From the NCBI GenBank assembly GCA_040357565.1, contig JBDODJ010000188.1: 21,819 nt of DNA. The stretch is one strand, 5' to 3'. Both the position numbers and the translations under genes were made by a program. This document shows positions 7,622-18,955 of this stretch, in pieces (position 1 is the first letter of the stretch; each line of letters starts with the position of its first letter). Below the pieces are notes generated by a model, which was not told where the DNA came from, ran no database searches, and saw only the letters and a list, made by a program, of their open reading frames with translations. This DNA is from Cercozoa sp. M6MM. Taxonomy: Eukaryota > Endomyxa: Ascetosporea.

Positions 7622-10600
7622 TTAACAACCAAACCACGACTTTACCATTTCGTAGTGAGCTTTGATGCCCTCATAGGCCCCATACAATAGCGTTAGCTGC
7701 TCCGACAGAAACACTGCTGCGAAGGAGCCCATGCCAATCCTGTAGCAGCAACACACGACACCTTGAGCAAGATACTCACACCAAGCACCCCGTAGACTGA
7801 AGATACGCAAGCGGCTCGTTGGCGAAAGCTTCTTGTGCGTCAGCCGTGGCAGTCGCTGTAACCCACTTACTGGATTGCGTGCGTGTGCCGTTGTAGCCTT
7901 CGAAGGGGACCAGCGGCGTCCCAGTGCCGCAAAGTGACGATACCATTGGAGGACGTGGATCTTCCACTTCTTGCTCATTCGTCAGGTCAAACTTTAAAGG
8001 GCAACTGTTGGGGATGAGTATGGTGTAGTTTAAATTAATCGTGAGTGAGTACACAAGGACCTGGCTAGCCTACTGTACCTTCATAGCGAACGCGAGAATA
8101 AGATACGAACTGAGTATGCCCCAGACCAGAATCCACACGAGTCCTGCTATCCTCGGACGGACGCCCCAGCGGATTTCGTGCTTGTGTCGTGCAGAAAGGC
8201 TTCGCATATACGCAGTAGGTTACATACACACGACAACATTAAGAAAATGCAGAGTACTATTCAGCTTGCGGGTCATAGACCTCGTACGTGCTGCGAAGAC
8301 GACGGATTCGCACACGTTCACGGTAGCCACGGCGGTGTCGGCGCCCAGCAAGCGGTTCCAGTTCCAGCACGGAGAGCCGTACTTGCTCTTTGCTACGAGT
8401 CTCTCGCGGATGACTGCGAGAGCGGCGTCGTTCCATGCTGAGACGACTCTTGATGGCACGCTTGCGCCATCGACGTTGCTGTCGCTGCTCGCGTGTAAGC
8501 CGGTCGATCTTGATTTCGCCACTTGGAGTTATTCGCACGGGGCTAACTTTGACGTTAATGCGACTAACTGCGTCAGCTTCATCTTCGGGACTGCCTGCTT
8601 CGTTCTCACTTTCATAGTCTTTTCTTTCTGCTTCTTCCTCTTTCTCGTCGGTGAAGTCGGTAGTGTTGCGGAGCTTTCGCTCCTTCTCCTCGCAGATAGG
8701 TTCCGACGATGGAAGTTGCCTGTGAGGAACCACTCTGACCTTGCGGCGCGACCAGTAGCGTGCGAGAAAGTTACGCTTGCGAGGAGCGGACAGGTGTTCT
8801 TCTGATTCAACCGACGAGAACGAGTGAGTAAGTGTTTGTGCAGGACGCGTTGGGTGGTCAGGTGGCAGCGCAGGTTGCACGTCTTCCGCTGGTCGACGTA
8901 GCGCCGGCCATGGCCACGAGTAGCGTCGGTTCCGATCAGGATCCGGCACATCCCATACCTAAAATAATCGCAAAGTCGTAAATCGGCTTCATGAAAGGTT
9001 TAAGATCACACCAGCGGCCGTATGTAGCCATAGTGAATCGAGTGCTTGAGAAGGAGGGTCGCAATGAATGTAGGCACGAGCGATGCGAAGGCTGTGATCA
9101 CCCCGACGGTTATTTCGCTTTCAGTGGTCTGATCTTGTCCCTATGTGATTTACAGATATGTTTCTGCAGGTTGAACAATCAAGTCACTGCAGCGAGTGCG
9201 GCTATGTGGCAACGGTACAAAGAAGAAGCCGGACACCATGAGTGCCGTGATGAGAAACACGAACAGACATAGCAGGCGGTCCACCGAAGTGAAGGTCGCG
9301 CAGCGATCGCGACCAAACAGAGCGAAAAAGATGTGTTCGGTCACAAGACGCCTGCCAAACAGCTTGACAAACTTCCAGTGTCTGGGACTGTTCTCGTGGA
9401 GTATCTCCTCCTCCTCCTCCTCTGTTGTTTTGTGATTCTTCAGGTCTATCGTCGTTGGCGCACGATAGCGACGATCGTACAGGCAGCATAGAAACAGCAT
9501 CAGTAACATGGCCGAGTAGAAGATAATGAGTGCATTGAGGCCAATCGGGTGCCGCTTGATGTTGTCTGGAGTCAATGCGGCCAAATCTTTCAGCGTGATC
9601 ACATTTACCGAAGGTATGAAGCGTTCCAGCACGCTCGTGAACTGACTCAGGTGCGAGCAGCGACAAACCGCCGTTGTCGCGTTGAACGAGTCCAGATAGC
9701 AGCCCTCCGTAGACCACGATGCTGTGCTTGCAACCCAGTACCGGCACTGCGGTAGTGTGACCATGCCAACTTCAGCGGCGGTAGTCGTGTTCTGCGAAGT
9801 TTGTCGCACCACGTCAGTAGAAAACGACGTGTTGCCTACCGCGTTTGAGTCGAGTGGGAAACTCAACGTAACACTCGTGCCTTTGCCCTCGCATATGTTG
9901 CGCTTCTCAGTGACGAATAGTGCATTATCCGCCAGCAGAACGATGTTGTCTCGTCGCGCAATGTTCTTGATTGTACTGTCGGTGGGAGCGCCCACTTTAA
10001 CAGAAAGAACCCGCGCTGCCACAGTGACGTTGACATCAGACTGCTGGGGTATGAGTTCGCCTACCTGGACAGCTACATCGGCTATCGCAGATTCGCCAAG
10101 TTGCAAAGAGCCGCTTGGCAGCAGAGTCACAGAGTCGGACTTGGCACGAAGCGACACCGCAGTCTCCGCTTCCACTTGGAGCCGTGAGGCACGCACCCAC
10201 AAGTTCTCTCGTTGGAATTCGCGAGGTGCCTCGTTCGGGAGTGTGCATCGCAGCAGCGCTTCGCTTCCCGAGTCAAGCAGACCCACAAGGTTGTTGCCGG
10301 TATCCAACGTGGACGAGCTGAAATTACGCGAGCGTACAATGCCTTGGAGAGATGAAGCGACGTTCATTATGTCCTCAAACAGCGAGCTGTCAAACTCTTG
10401 TTCGCAATCGTCACCCAACGCACTCAGCGACTGAGCAACGGTACTACTTACAAGCTGCGAGGCTCGCTGTGCCAGATCAGTCGATACCGACTCGTTGTCA
10501 GCAAGGATTTTGGCCGAGATTGAAACCACGCTATTCTGGACAAACTCGCTCTGTTCCGACACCGAGGCCACTTCTTCGAGACCGTCAAAGAGAGCAATTC

Positions 10601-13600
10601 TCATATCGGTGGTGTTTTCGCCTTCCAAAGTCTCCAGGAATGACGCTGTGGCCGATACAACCTGCGTCGCCGCCAGCAAGTCTCTGAATATGCACCGCAT
10701 GCAATCTGACAAAATGCACTGTATGTCAAGATACGGTACCCTTCATCTAAGTTGTCTTGCAATCGGCCGCTGATGACGTTTTCGATCAGTTCTGAAACGT
10801 CTGTGTCGGAGCTGGGCAGAACAAGGTCTATCTCCAGTCCTTCCGTAAATGTTGTTGTTGCACCAAACTTGTCTTTGATCTTGACGGCAAATGAGAGTGT
10901 GCCGACTGGTCCGTACTCACGTAGGACGTAGCGACTTGATGTTGACCACTCCGAGAGTTGGAAAGCTGCCAAATTGCTGCTCATTGCTGCGGTTGTGTCA
11001 AAAACAGCATATTGGATTGGCCAGTCGTCGGGGTCATCCACGAATCCAGAGCAGTCGAAGGTGAACGCAGTCTCAAACACGATACCTTCCAACGGGCTGA
11101 CCGTGCAGCTGCCCCGGGAGGGAGGAAAGTTCACGTTGATGGAGAGGCTTGACAAACCTGTGGCGTCTTTCGGCCATTTGTCTCCATATCGCGCTTGCAC
11201 CCCTGTGTCGACGGCTTCGAGTACAACTACGAAGGACGACACATTGCTTGGAAGGGAGTTGGCCTGGAAAACCAAATCGGTGGATGTTGTTATGTTCGTG
11301 AGCATCAGCGTGGGCCGCAGTAGCTCTGGATAGTTTGAACTCCATCTGTGTACGTAGTTCTCGCTGCTGTGACTGATACTTCCTCGAATTCTCAGTGGCT
11401 TTGACGGATCTGCTCTCCCCGTGTACATTGCGAAAACTTTTACGACAGGCATGGGAAATCCAGACGTTGGCTCCGTAATGTTTACGAGCACGTGACCTAC
11501 CGCATCGGAGCTAAGCGAGTACTTCTCCGGCACGTTGAGGTGTGCTGCTGCTTCAACTCGAACAATGCCTGTTTTCAACTCTGAAAGTCTCACTCCCGTG
11601 AGCACGGCAGACTTCTTGTCGCCGGATGCCCATGTGTCTTTACAAGGAACTCTGCTGTCATTCGCACTGATACGCCAGCAACTCCACGCGATATTGAGCA
11701 CATCTTTGACTTCGTCTGAAAGGTAGACAAAGTCCGCTGCATACAGCGACTCCACCTTGCACACCGAGGAAATGCAGCCGACTATCCTTCGTGCCATTAC
11801 CGAGTTTGGCTGCATCGGAAGGTACCCTAAAAGACGACACCACGTTGACTGTATTCAGATAATAGTTTTCAAGAGGACCTGAAGACAAGGTAATTATACC
11901 TCCATGCACTGTGATTGAATCTGTCGCCGATTCTAACAATACCAGTGTTTTTGGGTCGAGGAGTCGGGCGGTTACTTGCAACATGTACGATACACCAGGT
12001 TGAATTGTTCGTGAGGCGAATCGAAGGATCTTCGAGGACAGTTGCCCCTCAGTGAACGACTCCTGCACTTCCGACACTTTCTGCGTTGTACTATCAAAAA
12101 TTACCCATTCGACTTCAAGGCGAGTGTCATTGCCTCCTGGAATGCACGCGATTTTCTCGGCACCGGCTGCCACCTCGAACGGACGGTCAAAACGTTCCAA
12201 GCGCTCGCGATACCCGCGAATTGACAGGTAAGGAACAGTGACAGCGCTTGTCTTGTCGACTACAAAGCTGGTAGTGCCGCGACCACCAAGCCAGTTGGAC
12301 GTTACCAAAGTGAAGTTGAGTCGTGCAAAGTTTGGAATGTCACTGTAGAGAAATGATATGGCGCTGCTTGTGTTTTGCACTGCCAAAACCGCCGCAAGGT
12401 GTTGTTTCTCATCGTCGGACGCTGGGGTCAAGAAGGAAATGCTCCAGCCATACTCCAAGTCTTTGCCCATGCCGCCGCTGCTTGAGGTGATGTACAGAGT
12501 CAAGTTTGAGCAAAGCGCAAGCTCGACCGGTCCTTCGACACTGGATTGAGGATGCGCCAAAGACTCCTCCGATACTGACACACTTGCTGAAACGGCGTCT
12601 TCAAAATAGCTGTAGCGTGACACCGGAACTGTCCAGTCAGCGAGACCGCGATTGAAACGAATCGTATCTCCGAGCTTGAGTGCGTAGTCATCATTTGACG
12701 ACGTTACGCTGATTTTCAACAAGTTCCGCAATGGCCAAATGCATACGGGAGGGGAAAACTGCCCCAACAACGCAAGGGATTGTTCCTCCAGGACAATGCT
12801 GCAGTTGAACTCTCGTTGTAGAACAAGTGAGTCAGAACCCAGGTTGGTGGAAGCGTTGAACGTGACCAAGATGTCGACGCCCGATCGCTGCATTTGCGCT
12901 GTCGCAGACAGGCCAGATTTGGTTTGTTTTGGCTTGTAATTCGGGTAGGCGAACATGGCGCAGTTTGAGCTCGTCAATACATCGCAGTGCTGCACCAGTT
13001 CGATGTCAGTCTCCAAGTTGCACGTTTGCAGCAGCAATTGACAGTCGCTTTTGCACTGAGTCATGTCAACTGTTTTTTCGCAGAGTCCGATAGTACTTGC
13101 GCAGACAAAGTCTTGAACTCCGTCTTGACAGAAACCGCGTTGTTTTTCGTTTGTGAAGTCAACATTTCGCAGAGTTTGCGCTATCTTCTCGAACAATGCA
13201 TGCCCTACAAACAAGGCGTCACAGTTTGTGCTGTTTTCAGTTCCGAGAACGCACTGCGCCGTCGAGTTTGCATTCATGTCGACGTTTGCGCTGCATTCCC
13301 TGAAACACGAAATTTGGCAACACCAGGTTATCCTTGCGTACAATGACAATTTACCTTTGACCAACTACATCGTTAGAGGGAAACTTGCGAAAGGTGTTGT
13401 CGCAAAAACTCATCAACGAGCAGTGTTGAGTCGAGCAACGCGAGGTATGCTCGAACGACTCCTTGTCAACAACCTTCGCAAGGGAAGAGTCCAGTAGCGA
13501 AGTTGAAGCGTTAACGAGTGTTGTTCGAACCAACAACGATGCAGTGTCATTATTCAAGACTTGGATTTGTGATTGGGCATTGCTGAGAGCAGCGTCGTCG

Positions 13601-16600
13601 CCAATGTCAGTGAAAACTGCAACCTTGGTGAAAGTAGCATCTGTCACTTCCAGAAGAATGACACTGCCTATAGATTCAAGCTCAGTTCTGACCGAAGCTT
13701 TGATCTCATTCTGTAATTCGTCAGACACAGTGACATTATGGATTGCAAAAGACAAAGCCCATCGCCACGTTGAGTTCCAAGAAAGGGTCGATATGTCTGT
13801 TTCGTCCGCAAACAGAACGCACTGCACGGCGCTCTCAACGCAAGCACCATGTTCGAGAAAGCAGTTGTATGCAGCAGGCGCCCCATTTCGCCAGTTCGAA
13901 CTCATATCAATCGCTATGAACAACCCTGCTGCGCATTCGTCTGCGTTTAAGTCCGCACACTTCATCCTAGGCCCGGTGAAATTGGCGACAGTTGACATGG
14001 CCTCAAATACAAAAGCGTCGTTTTTTTCGTCAACCATGTACTGAAAGCACGGCTCTGGGACAGAATGCAAGCTACAACTTCTCGATAAGAAAGTTTGCGA
14101 CTGCCACGTCCAGTCACAACTGCTTGCTTCGTATGGTCCGAACGTGCTACCTGCGACACAGGAACTGTTCTCAGCTGTCCACCCACAGTACGAGTAGCTC
14201 GGTGCAGCGCACGACGCTTCACCCAATGGTAAGCAAATGGTTGCCCCTAGATCCTGCAACCTGGCGTTCCGACTCACCGAAAGAGATAGAGCATACTCAT
14301 ACACGAACTCGCGATCAGGGTTGATGTCCACAGTTAGCGTGACTGCGATTGTTGTAACGTAGTCATCACGAAGCAGCATTGGTTTGAAACGCAGTTCGGG
14401 AACGAAGAAAATCAATGAACTGCCTTGCTCCTCGGACAGTATGAACTCGATGGAGTCCGCTGAAACGCTTGCTAGCGTCGTGACTGGTATCGTTGGCTCA
14501 TTTGAAACTGGGTAGGACGGAAAGGCGTCAGCGTTGAAGGCAAGTTTCACTCGCGAGGTAGCCGGAATCCGAGTAAAACTTGTGTCAAACGAAAGCTGCA
14601 GCGCTCGCGCAGTCCCAGCTTGACAGGATTTTGCAGTGACCATGTCAAAATCAAGGCATCGGGATTGAGATATTGCTGCTTGTGCCCGCAAAATAGCAGC
14701 GCCTTCTTGAGTGAGGTCGAACAGCTTCACCGTTTCGTTGGTGTCAGAAAAGTGCCGATACAACGTGAAAACTGCTGCTATTTCTGTCAAGCCTGCTTCA
14801 TTGACAAGACTGTCTGTTGCAACGCCCTGCATCAGTATTTTCCACTGAGTCGATATCGTGTTGATTGACGTTCCAGATGAAGTTGACAATGTAAAGTTGG
14901 CATCTGGGCTGCCAGAAAAGCCGACTTCATCAAAGTCGATAGACATCGCCACAAACTCAGTCGTCAAGTTGACGTTTTGTCTGTTTGCTCGCAATTGCAA
15001 GTGCGCGATGTCGTCTTTGCGCAGTTCCATGGGCAACGAGAAGCTGAAATTCAATGCGAAGGAATCCGTGACTGCCGTGTACGCGCCAGTTGTTATAGAC
15101 ACTTCTGTCGCGTTGGGGACATTGAATACTATCGCATCCGACACCTGCCCTTCATCGAAGTTTTCAAACACCACACTGGAGTTTAGACTCGACGTTTTCC
15201 TCAAAATCGCATTGATTGCGGCTCTCGCGCTGCTGTTGCGAGAAGAAATGCTGTTGAGGCCTGTCACGACTCCCACCACGCGATACGAGTCACTTTCGCC
15301 CGCAGCAAGCCGAGCATACGCGTACGGAATTTCGACCTCTATCTGCGACGCACTTATAGATGTACCGTTTAACAAGTGTTGAGTTCCTCCGTGCTCAAAC
15401 TGCGCCGAAACCGAGACATTGTCGCTTCCAATACGATCGTCGAAATCGACCGCGAGTTTAATCAACGAAGCGTTGTCAGACAGCTGTGTTGACGGAGCAC
15501 GTAGTGTGAAGTTGAATTTTACTTCCGTCGTGCCTCCGTCAAGATACGCAGCTGAGTGCGCAAAGCTCGCGCTCACAAAGACTAAGTCGGGGTGTTGACG
15601 GGTTTCGTATGGTTCGTAGCACTCACCAATGAGATTTGGTGCGCATGCCGCAAAGTCAACGCCGTCGGTAGAGGAAAAGCACGTATCCGCGAGAAAGAGG
15701 CAACTATCGTAGCACGTTGCATAGGACACCAAAAGTGGATCGCACTGCTCATTCGTGCAGAAGCGTTTTGAAGCAAAGCAAGTCCCTCCTCCGTCATCCC
15801 ATCTGCAGTTGCGACGAATTGGAATCTTTTGTAACGCGGCACACGCTTCTCCCACAACGGAGCTGAGTTCGATATAGCTTGTAAACAAAGCGAGAGTTGG
15901 GTCCATCACTGGCCTGTCGAACAGATTTGACACCAGCTCTGTCGCCGCGGAGCATTCTTCTTCGACCGTGACGTTGACGCACGAATCGACCGGGTTGGCT
16001 GCACACAGCTCGAGGGTACCCACAGGGTCACCAGTGATCGCTACGTCGTTAAAACTGTAGGTCCAGCTTCCTTGCGCACTTGTCCAAGGGCCTTCATAGT
16101 CACCGCCAAGGCAGTCACCTGCCTCGCTCAGTCCGCAGGTTTCGCGCATCTACTCTTTGGGCAGTTCACCAAGCAAACAATACCGTTGAATAATAATTGT
16201 GTACCAAACAGTCAACCTTCCCGAAATAAGAACACAAAACTTCTGCGTTCATTGCGTCTGTTCTGTTTCTCCACTCAACAATCACTCCGGAGAGCGCAGC
16301 TTCGGTGGTCACTACATCCTGAAGTTGTGATGAAGCAGGTAAATTTAGTCGCAGTTCTGCCAAGGACACTTCGCTGGCGTTCGTCACGAGTTCGCCAGTC
16401 GGAGCCACAAGCACCAGAGTTTGCAGCGAATACCAACACGAGGAGACACTCGATTCGCCGCCCCAAGCGATCGAGCTGTCGGAAAACTCTAGCGAATTGT
16501 TCAAGCCAGTCAGTTCAAAGGACGACATGCGTGACGCCTCGAGAGAGCGATTGAACAAGATCAAAGCAAAATCGATCGAAGACGAGAAGCTGCCGAATAT

Positions 16601-18642
16601 GACAGTGTCTATCCCAACCGGAGAGATCTCGGTGCCTCGCACGCCGGTCTCGAAGAATTGCACAGCTGTGGAATCCTCTGCCATAAGAGCCGCGCTTCCA
16701 TTGCTAAAATCCACCAAAGTAACATTCGGACGAACTTGCGCATATCGCAAACTTGAATCGTTTGCCTTTAACCCTTCGGTGTAGTTGCTGGACTCCACGA
16801 CAACAGCAGGGTTGTCAAATGATTCCAGGACCCAGCTGGCTTCGGCATGCGGTATTGCCAACGGAAAGGAGACAACAGGGTTCTCCAGTTGATCCACGAC
16901 TTGGATGAGCATTGACACAGCGAAGCGCGTTTGATTAACAACGTTAAAGTACGGCAGAACCGAGAACCGGAACACGAGAATCTCTGCGGGAACTGTTCGC
17001 AGAGCGGTGTCAATATCAGGGTCCATCGTAAATGCTTGGAAGTATCTCTCTGCACTCGTGAGAACCGGAGGGTGGAACTGCCCCGTTATCGTGGCTTCAA
17101 GCATTGTCGCGGCTTGAGATGTTCCGTCGAGCGACGTGAGTGAAAGTGCACTGCCAGGGTCGTCAATGAGAGCAAGGGATACATCTGGCTGACAAGAGCG
17201 ACCGGCATCGTCGATAATATTGGCAATAAGACGAATCCCTGGCGCCTCCCACTCGTAGAACACCAGAGACCCGACGACACAGTCTTGTCCATTGCTTGAG
17301 AAGCTCACGTATTGAAATGGAATGCCTTCCAGGCCATTGGGCATCGAGGTTGCTGTAAAATACACGCAGGTAATTTAACTTGGTCTAACAATTAGCAAGG
17401 ACATAGTTTACCTTCGGAGAATGTGAAAATTATATGTCCTCTTGGCCACAAGGAGCGATCTTCGGTGTACATGCGCTGGTATATTGCGTCATCTTCGGTG
17501 AGATATGGTATCGCTTTCACCTCCAGCAGTGTGGGTGTGGGTCGTGCCAAAAGCGCAGGGATAAGCAGATTTGCTGAGTCTGTGCCTCTGCCTCGACATG
17601 CGTAGTTGCCGACAGGACTACCAGCCTCCAGCAACGGGTATGTGCCTCGACATTGAATGAAATCTTGAACCAGACGACCTGCACCGACGTACACCAAGAG
17701 CTCAGTGTTTGAAGCCCATGTTGCGTTTGCTTCTTCACCAAAACGACCCTTGTCTGCGGCAGTGTCCGAACTCGACGGAAAACGAAACACGTCGTCAAGT
17801 GGGACACCCACAAAGTCGATCTGCTCCATGTTTCGATCGAACACAATCGTGAAATAGTTCGAAAGCGACGCACTAGGAGTGATTCCGTTGATGACTGGCC
17901 CTGCTGTTAATGCAGTGAGACTGCCTTGGATTTGCATTTCCGAAGCGGACATGCTGGGCGATGTCAAATCCATAGTCTGCACAACGTTTTCGGCGAAAAC
18001 AAGCGTCTCCGAACCGTCGCACAGCAGCATTGTCGTGCGAAGATCGAAAAAAGAAAGCAAAAGCAGCGTCTCGTTACTCCAAGCGATGGAATGCTCACCG
18101 AAATGGAAATATCTTGTTTGACTCTTGGGCGTCATTATCTCATTCGCATCTTCAATAGATGGAGTGTTGGATGCTTTGTCAAAAACGATCTCCAACTGGT
18201 CGACGACACACGTTGCACTCACCAACGCAGGGGCATCCTGCGTGCTCAACACGCCCGAAAGCACAGGACTCACGATGCCTAACGCACTGTACACGAACTG
18301 CGTTTCCCCGAGAAAAAGCCGTCGGTCGAAGTTGTCACTCCAAGTCAGGCGAAGCAAAGTGCTATTCAGCCAAGCGACTCCGACGGTGGCCAGTGGAAAG
18401 CTTGAGTTTGCTGGTTGCAGATAAAACGAATTTGTGTCGAGAACATTCGAGATCTGCTTGTCGGGCGGCACATCGGCGTCAAAGGTCAATTCAACCCACT
18501 CATGCGTGCCGTTGAAGGCAGCGGTTGCTCTCGTAATAGCCAACGCACTCACAGAAGCGAATTCAAGGATGCCAGAAAAACCTGCCGCGCATAACACGAC
18601 GAGCCACAGCCTGAGCAACGCAGCTCCACGTCGCTGCATCAT
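7622..18642 (-). CDS. Polycystin-1-like REJ/GPS membrane protein, about 3,482 aa, 11 exons, no channel module
   Basis: Exons on the minus strand: 18642-17412, 17352-16205 (or 16217), 16149-13355, 13299-11900, 11826-10740, 10683-9154, 9117-9012, 8958-8258, 8199-8079, 7991-7780, 7739-7622. All joins keep frame. Order of parts: signal peptide; N-terminal beta-type repeats; cysteine modules near residues 900-970 and 1725-1840; REJ region about 2200-2550; GPS about 2867-2903; then membrane segments about 2935, 3024, 3065, 3349 and 3445. This is the polycystin-1/REJ class of large surface receptors, linked in animals to cilia and sperm-egg recognition. There is no PLAT domain between the first two membrane segments, and no polycystin extracellular domain or pore. 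Start: ATG at 18642 with A at -3, right before the signal peptide. Uncertain joins: donor at 16204 or 16216, the intron around 9153-9118, and the acceptor at 7992. N-glycosylation sites are frequent. Function here is inferred only from family. Confidence 0.85.
7665..9542 (-). other. Five predicted membrane segments with a long basic cytoplasmic loop
   Basis: Segments: ALIIFYSAMLLMLFLCC (9542-9477), LCLFVFLITALMVSGFFF (9275-9216), ITVGVITAFASLVPTFIATL (about 9113-9045), IAGLVWILVWGILSSYLIL (8150-8082) and GMGSFAAVFLSEQLTLLYG (about 7738-7665). The second to fifth correspond to TM2-TM5 of polycystin-1. A six-glutamate run (CTC-rich at 9401-9421 on the plus strand) sits between segments 1 and 2. 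Exon 8 (8958-8258) encodes a loop of about 230 residues, rich in Arg, Glu, Lys and Ser, probably disordered. A short Cys/Asn-rich loop separates segments 4 and 5. Confidence 0.7.
9636..9746 (-). other. GPS autoproteolysis motif
   Basis: Residues about 2867-2903: CRYW, W-S-T-E-GC, then CRCSHLSQF. The four cysteines and two tryptophans of the GPS/GAIN core are present, and the cleavage tripeptide is HL-S (serine form; codons about 9653-9645). This predicts self-cleavage into an extracellular and a membrane fragment, about 30 residues before the first membrane segment. Confidence 0.92.
10750..11800 (-). other. REJ (receptor for egg jelly) region
   Basis: Residues about 2200-2550. Diagnostic features are IAWSCWR near the start, the core FPPSRGSCTVSPLEGIVF with AFTFDCSGFVDDPDDWPIQY about residues 2425-2465, and the closing LSFAVKIKDKFGATTTF. 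These match the family pattern PP-xGG-C-x-V-x-P...F-x-C-SGW-x-D. REJ regions precede the GPS in polycystin-1 proteins, as they do here. Confidence 0.85.
12960..13295 (-). other. Cysteine module B of the polycystin-1-like protein
   Basis: Residues about 1727-1838. Core CKSDCQLLLQTC, then VQHC, then SNC, with exactly the spacing of module A. It is followed, as module A is, by a beta-type segment (ILVTFNAST). The module begins right after intron 3, a possible exon-border remnant of duplication. Confidence 0.65.
15600..15850 (-). other. Cysteine module A of the polycystin-1-like protein
   Basis: Residues about 895-980. The core spacing is C-x3-C-x6-C-x11-C-x7-C (CYDSCLFLADTC, then FAAC, then GEC), preceded by more cysteines. 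Module B at 13295-12960 has the same core spacing. The spacing C-x3-C-x6-C is reminiscent of Frizzled-type cysteine-rich domains, but homology is not established. Confidence 0.65.
17300..18543 (-). other. N-terminal tandem beta-type repeats
   Basis: At least three diverged units of about 100-130 residues share the pattern hydrophobic-x-FD (ELTFDADVPP, EIVFDKASNTP, TIVFDRNMEQ), later W-S/A-N-x-T-L-L (AWLNSTLLRLTW, AWSNETLLLLSF, TWASNTELLVYV). A fourth begins with IIFTFSEATSMPNG across the first intron. This resembles bacterial-type Ig-like (SwmB/Big-like) adhesin repeats, which is an inference from strand pattern only. Confidence 0.6.
18544..18642 (-). other. Signal peptide of the polycystin-1-like protein
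   Basis: MMQRRG is followed by a hydrophobic stretch ALLRLWLVVLCAAGFSGIL and then the first extracellular repeat. The charged start plus a leucine/valine core of about 12-15 residues is typical. The open frame extends upstream to another Met at 18864, but that extension is not hydrophobic and would bury the signal, so I do not use it. Confidence 0.8.
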
Positions 18643-18955
18643 GGTGACTGTATCGCTACCCCAGCAGACCTTATGGCACTCTTTGACTTTCGAGATGAGT
18701 TCCGCGCGGAAGGCAGCGCCCGATTTGACCTGGCCAGTAGTTCGGTTGGTTGACGTGAATATCCGATTCGGTGTCTGAGTCAACGGCTGTAAAATTCTAA
18801 TAGCGCTGACGGCAGTGCAGTAACCGTGCGATACGATACGATAGGCAAATAAATCAATAACCAACGAAACGGACGCGACGACTGAATCCTAGGCGGTGCG
18901 GTGCGACGAAACTGAACAGAAGGACCGGACACCACCTATACAGGCGAAGTTTCCG
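18643..18955. other. Intergenic region upstream of the polycystin-1-like gene
   Basis: 313 nt between the end of the ankyrin gene and the polycystin-1-like start, both on the minus strand. It must contain the promoter and 5' UTR of the large gene. I see no clear TATA element at a useful distance; an AT-rich patch lies near 18840-18860. No RNA gene is visible. Confidence 0.55.

Noticed and set aside
6976-7632. 218-codon open frame on the minus strand directly after the polycystin-1-like stop, as a possible channel extension
   Set aside because: It has no hydrophobic segments or polycystin motifs, starts from a non-ATG codon, is not in frame with the last exon, and overlaps the Nup155 end on the other strand.
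8041-15382. Long plus-strand open frames opposite the polycystin-1-like gene (for example 8041-8805, 9724-10434, 14858-15382)
   Set aside because: They are mirror frames of a well-supported minus-strand coding sequence and show no family motifs.
18643-18864. N-terminal extension of the polycystin-1-like protein to an upstream Met at 18864
   Set aside because: The extension would place about 74 non-hydrophobic residues before a clear signal peptide; the ATG at 18642 has a good context and fits a secreted protein.
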